This document shows, in pieces, positions 10,501 through 21,363 of a DNA stretch of 64,000 nt. The translations under genes were made by a program, and so were the position numbers. Every line of letters begins with the position of its first letter. Positions within the stretch are counted from its first letter, which is position 1. This stretch comes from Mesodorylaimus sp. YZB2_4 (taxonomy: Eukaryota; Nematoda; Enoplea; Dorylaimida; Dorylaimidae): positions 124,001 to 188,000 of the forward strand of contig JASANH010000339.1 of the NCBI GenBank assembly GCA_030248295.1. Direction: 5' to 3'. The notes beneath the pieces are model-generated. The model did no database searches and was not told the DNA's origin. It was given only the letters and a program-made list of their open reading frames with translations.

Positions 10501-13500
10501 TAGCAAATGTATGATTAGCGTGCATTTTAGGTGATTCATGCAGCACTTCTTAGTATTGAGGGTGTCAATGCGTGTGTGGTGGTGACCAAGGGTGAGGAGG
10601 GCGAGGACAAGTATTTGGTAGCCTATGTGGTACTGCACAGTCAGAGCGGATTGACCAGAAAGCATATCCGCAATTCGTTGAAGAGCAAGCTTCCCTTCCA
10701 CATGATCCCCAGCTATTTTGTCATTATTCCTCAGTAAGTCGTCTACGAGGCACCCCCCCGAGTCAGAACTCACCTTTGAGCTCGTCTTCTAGGCTCCCAC
10801 TTGTACCCTCAAGCAGCAAGGTGGACAAGAAAGCATTGCCGGACGTAGATCGTGTCCGCGACGTCATCGAGCTGGAAGCATTGCCGAGTACGCCTACAGA
10901 AACGGCACTGACCAGACTGTGGGCCGATGTGTTAGGAGTGCGCACAGTGGATGTTCACGACAACTTCTTCGATCTCGGAGGGTAAAAATTGCTGCCGTTG
11001 TTATCGAGCGTTAATGCAGATTTGACCTTTCAGGTATTTTTTATCAGCAACCAAGTTATTGGGTTTGTTGAAGTCAGAATTTGATGTCAGCTTGTCTGTA
11101 CACGAGCTGTTCGCCGAGCCGACGGTGGCTGGCTTGGCTCGAATCCTGGATAGACGTCAACTCGATCCCAGCGCTAGAATGCATGAGCGACCCCTGATCG
11201 ACTTGGCTAACGAGGTTGAAGCGCACGATATTAAATATAGCGTGTAAGTCAAAACAAGGGCCTGCAAGACCCACAAATTTGACTAATTTTTCACGATGAA
11301 TTCGAATGAGGCGGTTGCTTCTTATACATCGGGGCAGTTTGTTGGGTCGTCCAGGCATGGCTGTATTGGAGATGCACGAGATATTGTTTCAGGATGGACC
11401 TGCACTTGAGGGCGTTCTGGCGTTCTCTTCGTTGGAGTGACCGTTGGAATCAGGGCTGCGTGCTGTTGACTGGAGCCACTGGATTCCTGGGCTCGTTTTT
11501 GCTAAGAGATATTCTGCGCAAGACAAAGGTACAGCAAGATTTTTGTCTAAGCTACCGCATTCTATTAGTGAGTCTTCTAGCTTCGAGTGGTGTGCCTGGT
11601 GAGAGAATCAACAGAGGCGGTGGAGGCCAGACTTTGGAAAGCGTTGATAGATATTGGAGCGAAGGACAAAGCCACACAGCGGGAATACAAAAATCGCGTT
11701 ATTGTCCTAAAAGGTACAAGTCTGTTTTTAGTTGCAATAGCCCTACCAGTGTTATTCTTTCAGGCGATGTGGGACTGAACTCATTGGGCATGAGCGAGGA
11801 AGATTACCAGTACTTGACATACGACATCGATTTTGTCTTTCACGCTGCTGCACATGTCAACTTGGTCTATCCATATTCGGTATGTTTAGGCACTCCTCAT
11901 ATGTAATTACTCCTGGCATGGTCACGCACCTGTGAGTTTTGCTGGTCCAGAGCGGCCATGGGGGCGGTAGAACATAAGGAATCAGTTCAGAGTGGTGGCT
12001 TGGCACTCAAAAACCATTGGTTTTCAGGCGTTGCGAGGTGACAATGTTGTTGGCACTCAGAATATCCTAGCTTTTTGCTATGCTAATAAGATCAAGCCGC
12101 TGCACTATATCAGGTAAGAAACACGTGCAGTACAGGTCTAGTCCGAACTCAGCATTAAATTGTTTTCTAGTACCAATGGCATATTCCCACACGGTTTGGA
12201 GGACTGCAGTGAGGATACGGCCGTTGATGCATTGTGGCCCAAACTGACCGATGGCTATTCGCAGTCAAAGTGGGTGGCCGAGCAACTGGTGCTCCGGGCG
12301 AGACAGCGAGGTCTTCCGACCATTATCTACCGTTTGGGTATGTACTGAGTGGGGCTTGTGTATTTGTGGTGTAGAAATATTGACCATTTGCAGGTAACCA
12401 AGCTGGAGACTCGAAAATGGGAGTATGGAATCCGCAGGACTTCGCTTATCTGATGCTCTATGGATGCACTTGCGTCGGAGCAGCTCCTAAAGTAAGTAAC
12501 ATTGATTGAAATGCTGCAATTTCGACTTTTGTACGTAGACGATTTCAGTTGGACTGGAAGATGGAGATGACACCAGTTGACTTTACGACCGATACTGTTT
12601 TGGACCTAGCAACTAAGCACTTTACAAAAAGTGTTGGCAAAATATTTCATCTAATCAATGTGGACCCGCCGTCTTGTCAGTAAGCAGCTCTCGCTCTGCA
12701 GCCCCAGTGCAGATGCAGATGCAGCATTATTCTTCAGGAATGTTTCCTTATGGTTGGAAGGACAACTCAAGAAGCACGCTGGTCTCACATTGGAATGTGT
12801 GCCGTACGATCACTGGGTCGATCGAATTAAATCGCACTCGGAGTTGAATAAAAATGGAAATGGCCAGTTGCAAGTGCTGGGACAGTTGTTGGATTGTATG
12901 GCGAAGTAGGTTTCATTGGTCTGGGACTGGAGAGGAGAGGTTATAGGAGCCAGTTCTAGAAAAGTGCGTCCAATTGGTGCATATCAACAGGGTTACTATT
13001 TTCAGGGACGCTTCATATTTCTCGGCATTAAGTACGTTTTCTCGAACAAGCACTGACGAATTTTTTAACCGAACTGGGCGCAAATACCCCGTTATTGGCT
13101 CCGAGTACATCCAGAATGCGGTCATGCGTTTGCTGAATACTGGAAAGCTGTCGAAGCCAGAGGATGTATTAAGTATGAACTGTACAGAGTCGCTTTGTTC
13201 CCAGATCAGAAATATTGCAGAATCTGCTTTTTCAGCGAAACCACTAGCAAATATGGTCTGTTTGGTCACTGGTGCCAACAGAGGTATTGGAGAAGCTGTG
13301 GCTAAGATGCTGGCCATTGATGGAGGAGCCAAAGTGTCGATACTGGCTCGCAGGACTGACAAGTACGGAGTTGGGTCCCACGGGTTATCCGCTAGACGTG
13401 GTTTTGTAGTCATGACACAGATGCTAGAATGTAACAATTGTTGGGCCATCTTTTCAGATTCGTGTTCATCATTAAAATTATTTCAGGCTCGAAGCACTTC

Positions 13501-14047
13501 GTCAAGTGATTGAAGAAGGTGGGGGCACGGCATTGACGATTCCATGCGATATTAAGAATCGTGCGCAAGTTCGCGACGCTGTGCGAGAGACTGAAAAGAC
13601 ATTTGGTAAGCCGGTCGACATTGTCATCAACAATGCTGGCGCCATGCATCACACATTTATGAAGAATATGCGAAGCTACGAGCGGAAACAATTTGATGAT
13701 GCTAATATTACTGTAAGTTTGATTCATTTAGTCTTCCTTGCTCTCTAATCCCTTTTGTTTCAGGGCACTAAAAATGTTTCGGCAGCTTACTTTAAGAGGA
13801 CCAACAAGAATGGTCGCATGGTAACATCAAATGCTGGACAAAATGTGGGTATTTTCATGTTCACCGCATACTGTACTGTACCATATTCCAGTATTTTATT
13901 TTTAGCCATTTCCTGGTTTGGATGTGTGGCAAAAACTAGCTGACTCTTACTTGACACGTCGAGGTAAGATTCGTGTTCTAGAGGATAGGCTATGAAGCAT
14001 GGTCTCATCTTTTAGGTTCGCTCCCAATTCATCCTTCAGAAAATTGA
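5662..14047 (+). CDS. NRPS-like A-T-R-SDR multidomain reductase (ATRR architecture), possibly decaying
   Basis: Exons: 5662-6085, 6137-6301, 8831-8962, 9084-9252, 9613-9766, 9839-9961, 10258-10476, 10531-10733, 10793-10981, 11034-11243, 11393-11528, 11581-11713, 11764-11879, 12028-12113, 12171-12337, 12394-12491, 12549-12679, 12738-12905, 13006-13172, 13236-13362, 13487-13712, 13764-13844, 13906-13963, 14016-14047; about 1237 residues. ATG at 5689 has the better context. Adenylation: FTSGSTGKPKG (about 187-197), YRTGD, carboxy-terminal SKVDKKALP. The usual FDAS motif is replaced: SNVFFVWEMF at 226-235, so no Asp for an amino group. Carrier: DNFFDLGGYFLSATKL, Phe595 where the pantetheine Ser belongs. 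Reductase: TGATGFLG at 689-696 and YSQSK at 849-853. Last domain: TGANRGIG at 1075-1082 and NNAG, then it stops early without YxxxK. Fungal ATRR reduces glycine betaine to choline; whether this protein does is inference. The 3' three exons are uncertain. Confidence 0.8.
6419..7626. mobile_element. Foldback (TIR) element inserted in an intron of the NRPS-like gene
   Basis: Two long inverted arms (6419-6585 and 7443-7626) mirror each other over about 170 bases. They are built of alternating CGATTCCCCCAC and CGTTTCCCCCAC blocks on the left and their reverse complement on the right, and share GCATGTCTCAGTGAGTCG. Both outer edges carry CCTCAATAT in direct orientation (6406-6414 and 7627-7635), which looks like a 9-bp target duplication; the match extends to 13 bases with one difference. 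No transposase frame lies between the arms, so it is non-autonomous. The right arm holds a G run of about 30, and a SINE B copy sits inside the element. Confidence 0.7.
7107..7280 (+). repeat. SINE B copy 1
   Basis: tRNA-derived short element: A box TGGCCTAGCGGGTTAAGG, B box GGTTCGACTCC, then AAAATGATTGTCAATTATGT and TTGGCTATGGATAAAG, ending in a tandem run of CATGA units. The long spacer between the boxes suggests a class II tRNA ancestor. Nested in the foldback element. Confidence 0.85.
8436..8562. repeat. Short degenerate tandem repeat
   Basis: Three degenerate units share (C/A)AAATTGGTG(G/A)AGGCA(C/T)CCA(G/A)TAACGG, at about 8440-8475, 8495-8525 and 8535-8556. The first two are separated by a GATCAG-containing spacer. 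It lies in the long second intron of the NRPS-like gene. No function apparent. Confidence 0.55.
9386..9551 (+). repeat. SINE B copy 2
   Basis: Same order as copy 1: GTGGCCTAGCGGGTCAAGG, GGTTCGACTCCCGCC, AAAATGATTGTC, TTGGCTATGGATAAAGTAA, and a short CATGA tail. It lies in the intron between exons 4 and 5 of the NRPS-like gene. Confidence 0.85.
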
Positions 14048-15381
14048 GACGCCTTGAGGAGATCGATGTTTTCGGTGTCATCGTAGTGAGTATTCGCTCA
14101 TCTTCAGCAGTATACTCGAACGAAGAGTGCACATATGTTGTGTAGCATGGCAGTGTGTGCGCGTAAATAGTACAGTAGACATTTGAACGGAGCTGCGGAA
14201 TGATATAATATAATATATTTTTCTGAGTTCTATTAAATGACAGATGTTATTTTTCTACGCCAGATCTGCTTTATCTAGAGTTGCTACAGTAGAGTTTGGG
14301 AGTTTGTTGGCGGTGTCGACGCTTGGTCATATTTTACGTGTACTGTTTGCTGCATAAGTAATATTCACTGGGCTTTTGAGCTTCACATTAGACCAGCAAT
14401 ATCCGCTGTGACATTAGATTTTTACAATTCTTTATTTTTATACATTCATTTTTTACCTGACATAACTTTTATCTTGCGCTAGCAATTATGCTGCATATTT
14501 TAATTTTTATACCCATTTTATATTGTGAAGTAAAACTAGATACCAATTTAAGAAGTCACCAGCGACTGAGGGAACATCGGAATACTTTTTCAGCTATTGT
14601 ACATAGTATTGGTTGATGTATAGACTGCATAACCTTCTTCACAAAGGCCTCCTGCATAGCATGCAAACCAGATACAATATTCTTCACTTTTGAGTGAAAT
14701 CGTGCGTGCGTGCAGGAAAGATTGCGAAAATGGGTTTTTCCAGCGCGCCAAAATGAATGATCATGCCATCGACTCAGCAGCAGATTCTAAAAATAGCAAT
14801 GCCCAGGCCGCCTCAGCCTGTTCCGCATCTGGCTCCATTGGGCAATCTTAACGTGGACATGAATACGTGCGAGCAGTCTGACCGATTGAACTGGCACCGC
14901 TCTCACAGATAAGCAGTTTCTGTGATGCGCATTGGGCGCACAGCCGAGCAGCCAGCAGAAAAAACGAGTTGACCAAAAGCGCATACTTTCGCATCGACCA
15001 ACCGCAGTCTGATTCTTTCCATGCTTGAACCTGAGATGCTGCATCCATACAGCGGCGTTCACTTCGGGCTGCTCACAAGATGCCTTTGTTTTTGCCAAGC
15101 AGTTCTCTCGCGCCGCTCCATTGTTCACATCGTCCAGAAGATATTCCAGCCCGTTCCTATTCAAGCTCGGGTTCAGGTTACTATTATTCGTGATTCTGAC
15201 GATGGGCAAGTTACTAGGTTTGTGTCCCTGGCATTCGTTATTTTAATTGGGCATAAAATTTTCGATTGCAAAAAAGCGAGATAAAGTTCTCAGGTACAAA
15301 AATGGACGTTCGCTCACCCAAAGTGCAAATGCCTTCTTGATCTTTAGGAGTCTGCCATATGTATCGTAAATTATACAGATC
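14048..15381. other. Intergenic; short frames only
   Basis: AT-rich from about 14200 to 14600. Between 14750 and 15210 both strands hold open frames of up to 140 codons, but none has a recognisable domain or a coherent splice model. A small ATG frame at 14753 encodes 32 Ser/Ala-rich residues. I see no supportable gene. Confidence 0.4.
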
Positions 15382-15863
15382 AAATTGTGACGCCCGCAGC
15401 CGCGGTGGTGCAGGCGATTCGGCATTCATCTCTCCTTATTGCTTGGGAGCGAGTGGCTGGACTCGTCCCGGGTTCGATCCCCGAGATTGAGGTCGGTTTG
15501 CGAACCATAAACCCTCGCTGACCTTACTCGCCAGGCCATGGGTGACTCACCCGGTACCGTCGAGGTGCTCCGAGTGGAGAGAAAGACGCCAAACAAATAG
15601 ACAGTCTCGGCTTCCGAACACCGACAGGGTTCAAAGCCCGCCCGTCATCGACCGAGGAAGTTGGTGTCCAGTCCCGGATGCCCTCGCGTGGAGGTGCTCC
15701 TAGTGAAGACACGCAGAGGGGCGCTGCCGTGAGAGCTGGTCACCTCACAGCCTCCTCATGACTGCTGGCCGGCTATATGCAAAACGGGTCGGACATCCCG
15801 TGGGGAACTGGGGCGGCGCGGGGCCCAACCCACAAAAATTATTTTAAAAAAATTGTGACGCCC
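15382..15863 (+). mobile_element. SINE A, complete copy with 14-bp target site duplication
   Basis: AAATTGTGACGCCC is repeated exactly at 15382-15395 and 15850-15863 and frames the element (15396-15849, 454 bp). The head is tRNA-like: GCGGTGGTGCAGGCGATTCGGC as A-box region and GGGTTCGATCCCCGAG as B box near 15470. The body follows, then an A-rich tail (AAAAATTATTTTAAAA). The perfect duplication and intact tail point to a fairly recent LINE-type insertion. Other copies in this window lie near 4.5, 21.4 and 60.8 kb. Confidence 0.9.
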
Positions 15864-16768
15864 TACCTCGTGGAAAATGCAGAGCACTTTGGGGTGTGAA
15901 GTGAGCCATTCAAAAATACGAGGCTATCGTTTAACCCCGTACAGCTAATAGTTACTGTTACAGGATAAAGTTTATTTGATTCGACTTTCGTGGTTACCCC
16001 TGAGGATTCAGAATGGCGCTCTCCTATGTCATCTAAGATAGTGCTGTGTTAGGTGCACAAAAAAGACACGACAGGTTACACTTGAGTATTTTTTATTGTT
16101 TTTCGTTCATTCTTTATTTCGTGTCGGCATCGCATGAGTTTATTTTCGCACAATATTGCTCTAAGTAATGACATTTTTGAAAAACATGCATATGCAAAAA
16201 TTTTTGCCGGAGCGAAACTTTTTGGTATTTTGTAGCCTGTATTACTTAAATCAAGACATGTCAAACAAACGCATGCGCATAACGGAATATGCAACCTGTG
16301 CACATTTTATACCTTTTATACTGTATTTCTTTCGTAGTTTCTTCAAATGGTCATAGCTCGGTTGCGAAAACAGCATTTGACTGACTGAGCGAGTCTGAAA
16401 ATGGCATTGATACTAACAAAGCTTTACACACGTATGAACCAGTTTTCTACTCATTCTCTACTGGACGGATCCAAAATTGGAGAGTGTGAGGTTGGCGGAT
16501 GTTAGTCGGGGTGGGAACAAAACAAGATTCTAGTTTTATGCTTCTCCGGAGTTTGAAGCAGTCAAGATAAACATGCGTGTGAGTGTATGTATGGCATCTT
16601 CGTTTGAAACCATGTTTACAAGGACTGGTTTCCACAGTCATTGGTTCCCCCCCCTCTTTTGCGCTTGAATCAGTCTGCTGCTGTAGTGTGAGAAGTTGAC
16701 CCTCGTCTAGGCTGGCTGTGTCTTGACTGACTACGTTCGGTGTTTGTAGCAACAGAACTTCGAGCAAG
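15864..16768. other. Intergenic and 5' flank of the calcium sensor gene
   Basis: AT-rich, no coding exon recognised. The last 100 bases before 16769 probably hold the 5' UTR of the neuronal calcium sensor gene. Confidence 0.4.
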
Positions 16769-17825
16769 ATGGGTGGAAAGGGAAGCAAATTGGCCCCAAA
16801 AGATCTGAAAGATCTAAGGGAACAGACAAATTTCACTGAGCAAGAAATTAAGCAATTCCATAAAGAATTCGTCAGCGAGAATCCTGGCGGCAAGATAACC
16901 AGAGATCAAATGATCAAGTAAGTCTGTCAGTCTGGCCTGCCTGTTTGAATAGTCTTGTTTGCTATGCAGAATGTACCGGGACATGTTCCCCGAAGGAGAC
17001 CCAGATGGTTTCGCAGAACAAATGTTCCGAGTCTACGACACGGACAAAAATGGATACGTCGACTTTCGAGGTAGGGTATATCTTTCAATCCTGGGCGAGG
17101 CCTGAGTCGAGGTGTTACTTTTTGCGATTTGCTGCTCTACCACTCTAGTAATAAGCATAGGACTTCGCGAACCAGTCAGGGAGACTATCAGGGCAACTGA
17201 GCGCACTTTTATAATCAGGCAACAAAACGAACTTTTGATAATATGCGTAGCCAGTAAAAACATTCTTTTTTGGGCGTCAGAGAAGCACTCTCTCATAAAA
17301 CTGCATTCAACTCTGAGCTCATAAAGGCATACTGTTTTTGACCTGATGATAAAGCGCCCGCTTACACTGTAAGAGTCAGCAGAACCCTGGATTTTTCGAA
17401 CGCTGCCACTGTCAAAGTCTAAATATACTGTACTGAGAATGCATCAGCCCCTCCTCGCCTTTCAGAGTTCATGAGCGGCATTGGCCTATTGGCTCATGGA
17501 ACACCTGATCAGAAATTACGAATCATTTTCCAATCGTACGACTTTGACAATAACGGGTACATTTCCAAATGGGAATTCCAAGGCATGGCTGCGGTGAGTA
17601 GGTGCGCCTGAACCGACTGCCTGAGTTTGATACGAGGTTTACACACAGGCCTTGTACAAAGCGGTGGACCCCATACAAGGCCATGCAGGGGGCAGCCATG
17701 AACAATCTCTCCGCTCAAGCCGCATGTTCGACCGCCTGGACAAGAATGATGACGCCAAGGTCACTTTCGAAGAATTCAAAGAAGCTGCGCATGACGACCC
17801 TCAAATTAGAGCCTTTCTCGCTTGA
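16769..17825 (+). CDS. Neuronal calcium sensor (NCS/hippocalcin/recoverin-like) EF-hand protein
   Basis: Exons 16769-16917, 16970-17070, 17466-17593, 17649-17825; 184 residues, the length normal for the family. It starts MGGKGSK, a good N-myristoylation signal, followed by the typical LRE-T-FT-E-I-FHK-F helix. EF1 is degenerate (ENPGGKITRDQM), as in all NCS proteins. EF2 (DTDKNGYVDFRE) and EF3 (DFDNNGYISKWE) are canonical calcium loops. EF4 (DKNDDAKVTFEE) has Ala at the usual Gly position but may still bind. The family senses calcium at membranes through a calcium-myristoyl switch and regulates receptors, kinases and guanylate cyclases. I cannot separate hippocalcin, neurocalcin or recoverin type. 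Confidence 0.92.
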
Positions 17826-18504
17826 AATGCGTCCATTGACGCGATTTTCAAATAAGATATTTGAATTGAAGGCTGCTTTTTGAGTGGCTGAAAGTAGTCG
17901 ATCTAGTGCCAGTGACCTGTTTATTCTTATGCCACATAGGTTTAGTCTTATCTATTTTTTGGAATTGGTAAAGACTTATTTTGGGCACTAGTATTATCTA
18001 AAGTGGATCTGCACGCAGGCGTAAAATTGGAGGCCAGTGAGGCCATATGAATATTTCCTAATATAGGGCGAGTTTGACCTGGCAAGAAAATAGGCAATGA
18101 GGGGGGCGCGCACTGCTTGCGACCGAATTAAAACACGAATCTAGTGGACCGATCACGGGCCGATGGTGCATGGACCCATTGCATATGTGCATAGGTGACG
18201 ATTTTCGTTGGCTTGGTCAACAGTGATCTCTTCGAGCCAGCCGGTGTCGAAGCGAGACGACGAGTGGCGAGCCCATTCCGCCGTGTGTACCCTCCCACCT
18301 AAGCCGGTATCGGGCCGTGTGCACGACATTGGCTGGACGGAAAGGGGACCATTGTCAGTCATGTAAAGCATGATTCCATGTATCGGCTTACTCGTACGCG
18401 TGACCGAAGGCCAACGGATTGGCTTAGTATCCAACTGCCTGGCCTGCCCGTGCGCGCCTAAATGTCACTGAGTCGATAGTGACACGTTTGATCAGCTGCC
18501 ATTC
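17826..18504. other. Intergenic; probable 5' UTR of the tetraspan gene at the right
   Basis: No recognised exon. The G/C-rich part from about 18150 to 18450 could be promoter or 5' UTR of the gene starting at 18505. Confidence 0.35.
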
Positions 18505-21146
18505 ATGTCCTCGGATAAATGTCTATGTTGTAATGTGCGCCAGGCTGCTGTGGCGGCTGCCAACTACTTTGTGGTGAGTAGGGTCACTTTGCTGTAGCTG
18601 ATTGATCAGCACTCTTCTTTGCGCAGCTCGCATACGGCGCAGCCACTGGGTTTACAGTATGGTGGATTATAGAGAGTCAAGGTAATTGTTATCTTCTTGC
18701 TGGTGATAAGGACTGATAAGACAGTGTGCCACAGGCCGAGTAGTCATCGGGGCCTACGTGCTCCTGGCCATTTATTTCATCACGTTCATGTTGTCAATTG
18801 TTTTGGTGCTTTCGTTGGCGGTACAGGTGAGGTGCCTTATTTGGTTTGTCAGAGCCACGTAGACGATGTGTTTCAGAGACGCCCATCGGTGCTATTCTTA
18901 TGGATGTTAGTCATTTGTATATTTTTCTTGCCCGAGTGTGGCTTGAATTTATGGGTTTGCATTTGGAGTCTGGTAAGTTTCTGGGTTTTTCCTTGGCTTT
19001 GGGCCTATGTTTTCGATATGACAATGAAGGCTGAATATCTCCATGAAGCAGATTCATTTTTTGCCTCACTTACTGATTGTTTGACCCTCAGAAGTTTCGA
19101 TGCAAGCTGTCATGGAAGGGAATGAGGGGCAAAATTGAGGATATGGCTGGAGGAAATAAAGTTTTGTTTTTCATTCTTGACAAATCCATTGCAAGCGGCG
19201 ATAAATTCGGTGTAGCCTTTGAAGTATCAGTTCCTATTGGCCAATGAGTGCCGACTCGGATACGGCATCGAGTGGTGTGTGGCATTTTAGCAGTACTTGT
19301 ATACGGTCTGTGTAACTTGCCTTTCACAAAGTGTATTTACGAAACCGGTGGCGGCTAGTGGTAGGCTTAAAGTGTTTGTACTGCTCAAGTCGGCCCTGCT
19401 TCGTTTCAAACTATTCACAGACTTATAAAACTGTACCCAGTCTTGGATTAACTGAAAAACCATGCAAAAGAAATGGTCACTTTTGCAGGGAGTCGGGACA
19501 GCGAAAGGGCTCGGATTCCTTATCTTTTACGGAGCGAGAGGAGTGCTCAACGTAAGTCCACGACAGCACACGCTCGGCAGAGTTTGATCAAGACTGCATT
19601 ACAGATCATCAGCTTTGTCGGCGTAAACTTTGCGCACACGTCGTGGAAATCGAGCAAAAAGGCGTCCAAGAAACGAATCGCTCAAGTAGGGGATTGTTCA
19701 CCGTGGTCAGAGTACAGTAGTGAATGGGTCTGTCATTACAGGCATATGCAGCGGCTGCTTATAGTTTTTCTGCCCGCCCTCCAGCACCTTTCTATTTTTG
19801 GAATTACAATCCTCATTTCCCAATGCTCAATTTTAACCGATATCTGCCCAGTGTTCAGCAAACCGAGTACGGATCAGTGCCTTACTCATTGGCTAGCTCC
19901 CTGCCTTTCGGAGGACTGGGTCAGTTCGAGAGGCCAGTATCACCTCGTCCGAAGCCATTGGCGGCTGGACTCGTGGTCAAACATCGTGTATCGAATGGAA
20001 GCTTGCAGAAAGATGCTGGGGAAAGCGGCGAGACTGGTGCTGTCAGGGACGGTCTGCGGGATAAGAACACTGATGAAGGAGGTGAGGCAGCAATGCAAAA
20101 AGTGCCGCTCATGCACCGGTGCCTTTTCAGGGGAACTAACTCTGCACAGGACCGAAAGGGAAAGCGAGGAGAAAGAGATCATTCCTGATCGAGTGCAACC
20201 AATGTTCATCCCTGCCGCCTACGTAGTGGACCCTTGGCGGTTGAATTACCCACCACCTCCCGCATTCTGGCCAAATAGCACTCCGCAGATGCCTGAGCAC
20301 TTTGATGGGTACACACCCGCCCCACTCTCGGCTTCAGCTTTGGCATTCTGTGCCCCGTCATTGCCCAATCAACCCCGTTATCCACCCGCCATTGCTCGAG
20401 TGCCCTCCTATTATTGCTCTGATCGCCCATCCCTCGAACAGCAAGCCATCGGGTTTCAGCAACCTGAGTGGCGAGGTGGCATTGCACCGATGAGGAATTG
20501 GAACACGGCTACTGGTCTTTTTGAATTTCCAAAAAATCCCATACCCCCAGGGACTGTGTTTGACTCGAAAGGGGCCGATGTGGAGCCTTCGTTTGGTAAC
20601 TTTATAATGAGGCAACGTCGATTAGCTGATTTCCGACCGAAGGCTTTACGAACCTTGGAAGAGAGCAAAGAATTCAGTGAGCATGTTTATCGACCAGCCG
20701 AACATCGTCGTTCTAAGTAAGCAAGTAAGAGTGGCACGTGTGTTTAGGGATTGGATTCGTGTGGTGCGGTCTGTTTTAGGGCGCCTCCAAAAGTAGCTCG
20801 CCGCATTGAGTTGGAGCGTAATCAACGAGCCGTAACTCCTGTTTTCGACCGCACTCGAAACAGAGCTCACCGCCACGGCCACCAGACAACGCAGACACCA
20901 TCGGAGCATCTGAAACGACTGCACACTCGAAGTCCTCGCATAACCAAACAAGGCCACCACGTCAGGGCGCGAAGTCGCGAGAGACGCAAAACCACACTGA
21001 CCACTTTGCTGTCCTCGTCTTACTATCGTTATCAGAAAACGTCAAGGAATCGGGGCAAGAGCGGTGGGGAGAGTGGAGCCGAGAGCAGCGCTATTTATGG
21101 GCACACGCCCGTCAGGTTGGACGAGACAACGTGGACTTTAATGTGA
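18505..21146 (+). CDS. Four-pass membrane protein with long Pro/Tyr-rich and basic cytoplasmic tail
   Basis: Exons 18505-18573, 18627-18681, 18735-18826, 18877-18972, 19489-19551, 19605-19685, 19742-20081, 20131-20716, 20780-21146, all in frame; about 582 residues. It begins MSSDKCLCCNVRQAA, a CxCC-x-V-R start resembling LAPTM4/DUF4728-type tetraspans. Four hydrophobic segments follow: ANYFVLAYGAATGFTVWW, YVLLAIYFITFMLSIVLV, LFLWMLVICIFFLPECGLNL, and LGFLIFYGARGVLNIISFVG. After SSKKASKKR comes about 430 residues of tail: Pro/Tyr/Phe-rich (PPAPFYFWNYNP, YPPPPAFWP), then a strongly basic Arg/His end. The tail has no domain I know. The junction at exon 5 spans a 516-base intron and could hide one more exon. 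Exact family unknown. Confidence 0.6.
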
Positions 21147-21363
21147 CTTTTGTCGCGTAGCTTTCTTCATCTTGTACGCATTTGTATCTCTGTTGATCTT
21201 CGACACCTGCGCCTGCTCTGTGGTAATATCAAAGCTGGATAAAGGCTGTCTAGTGTCGCAGTTAAAACCTGCAAAAACCAACCTGTACATAGCAGCCTAT
21301 GTGGCGTTGAGGCGTTGAGGCAGCTAGTATAGCTCGATCATACTGTATGCTGGGTGCCACATG

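Noticed and set aside
14787..15209. 140-codon minus frame and opposing plus frames
   Set aside because: No domain, no splice logic, mixed composition; both strands open by chance in a GC-richer patch.
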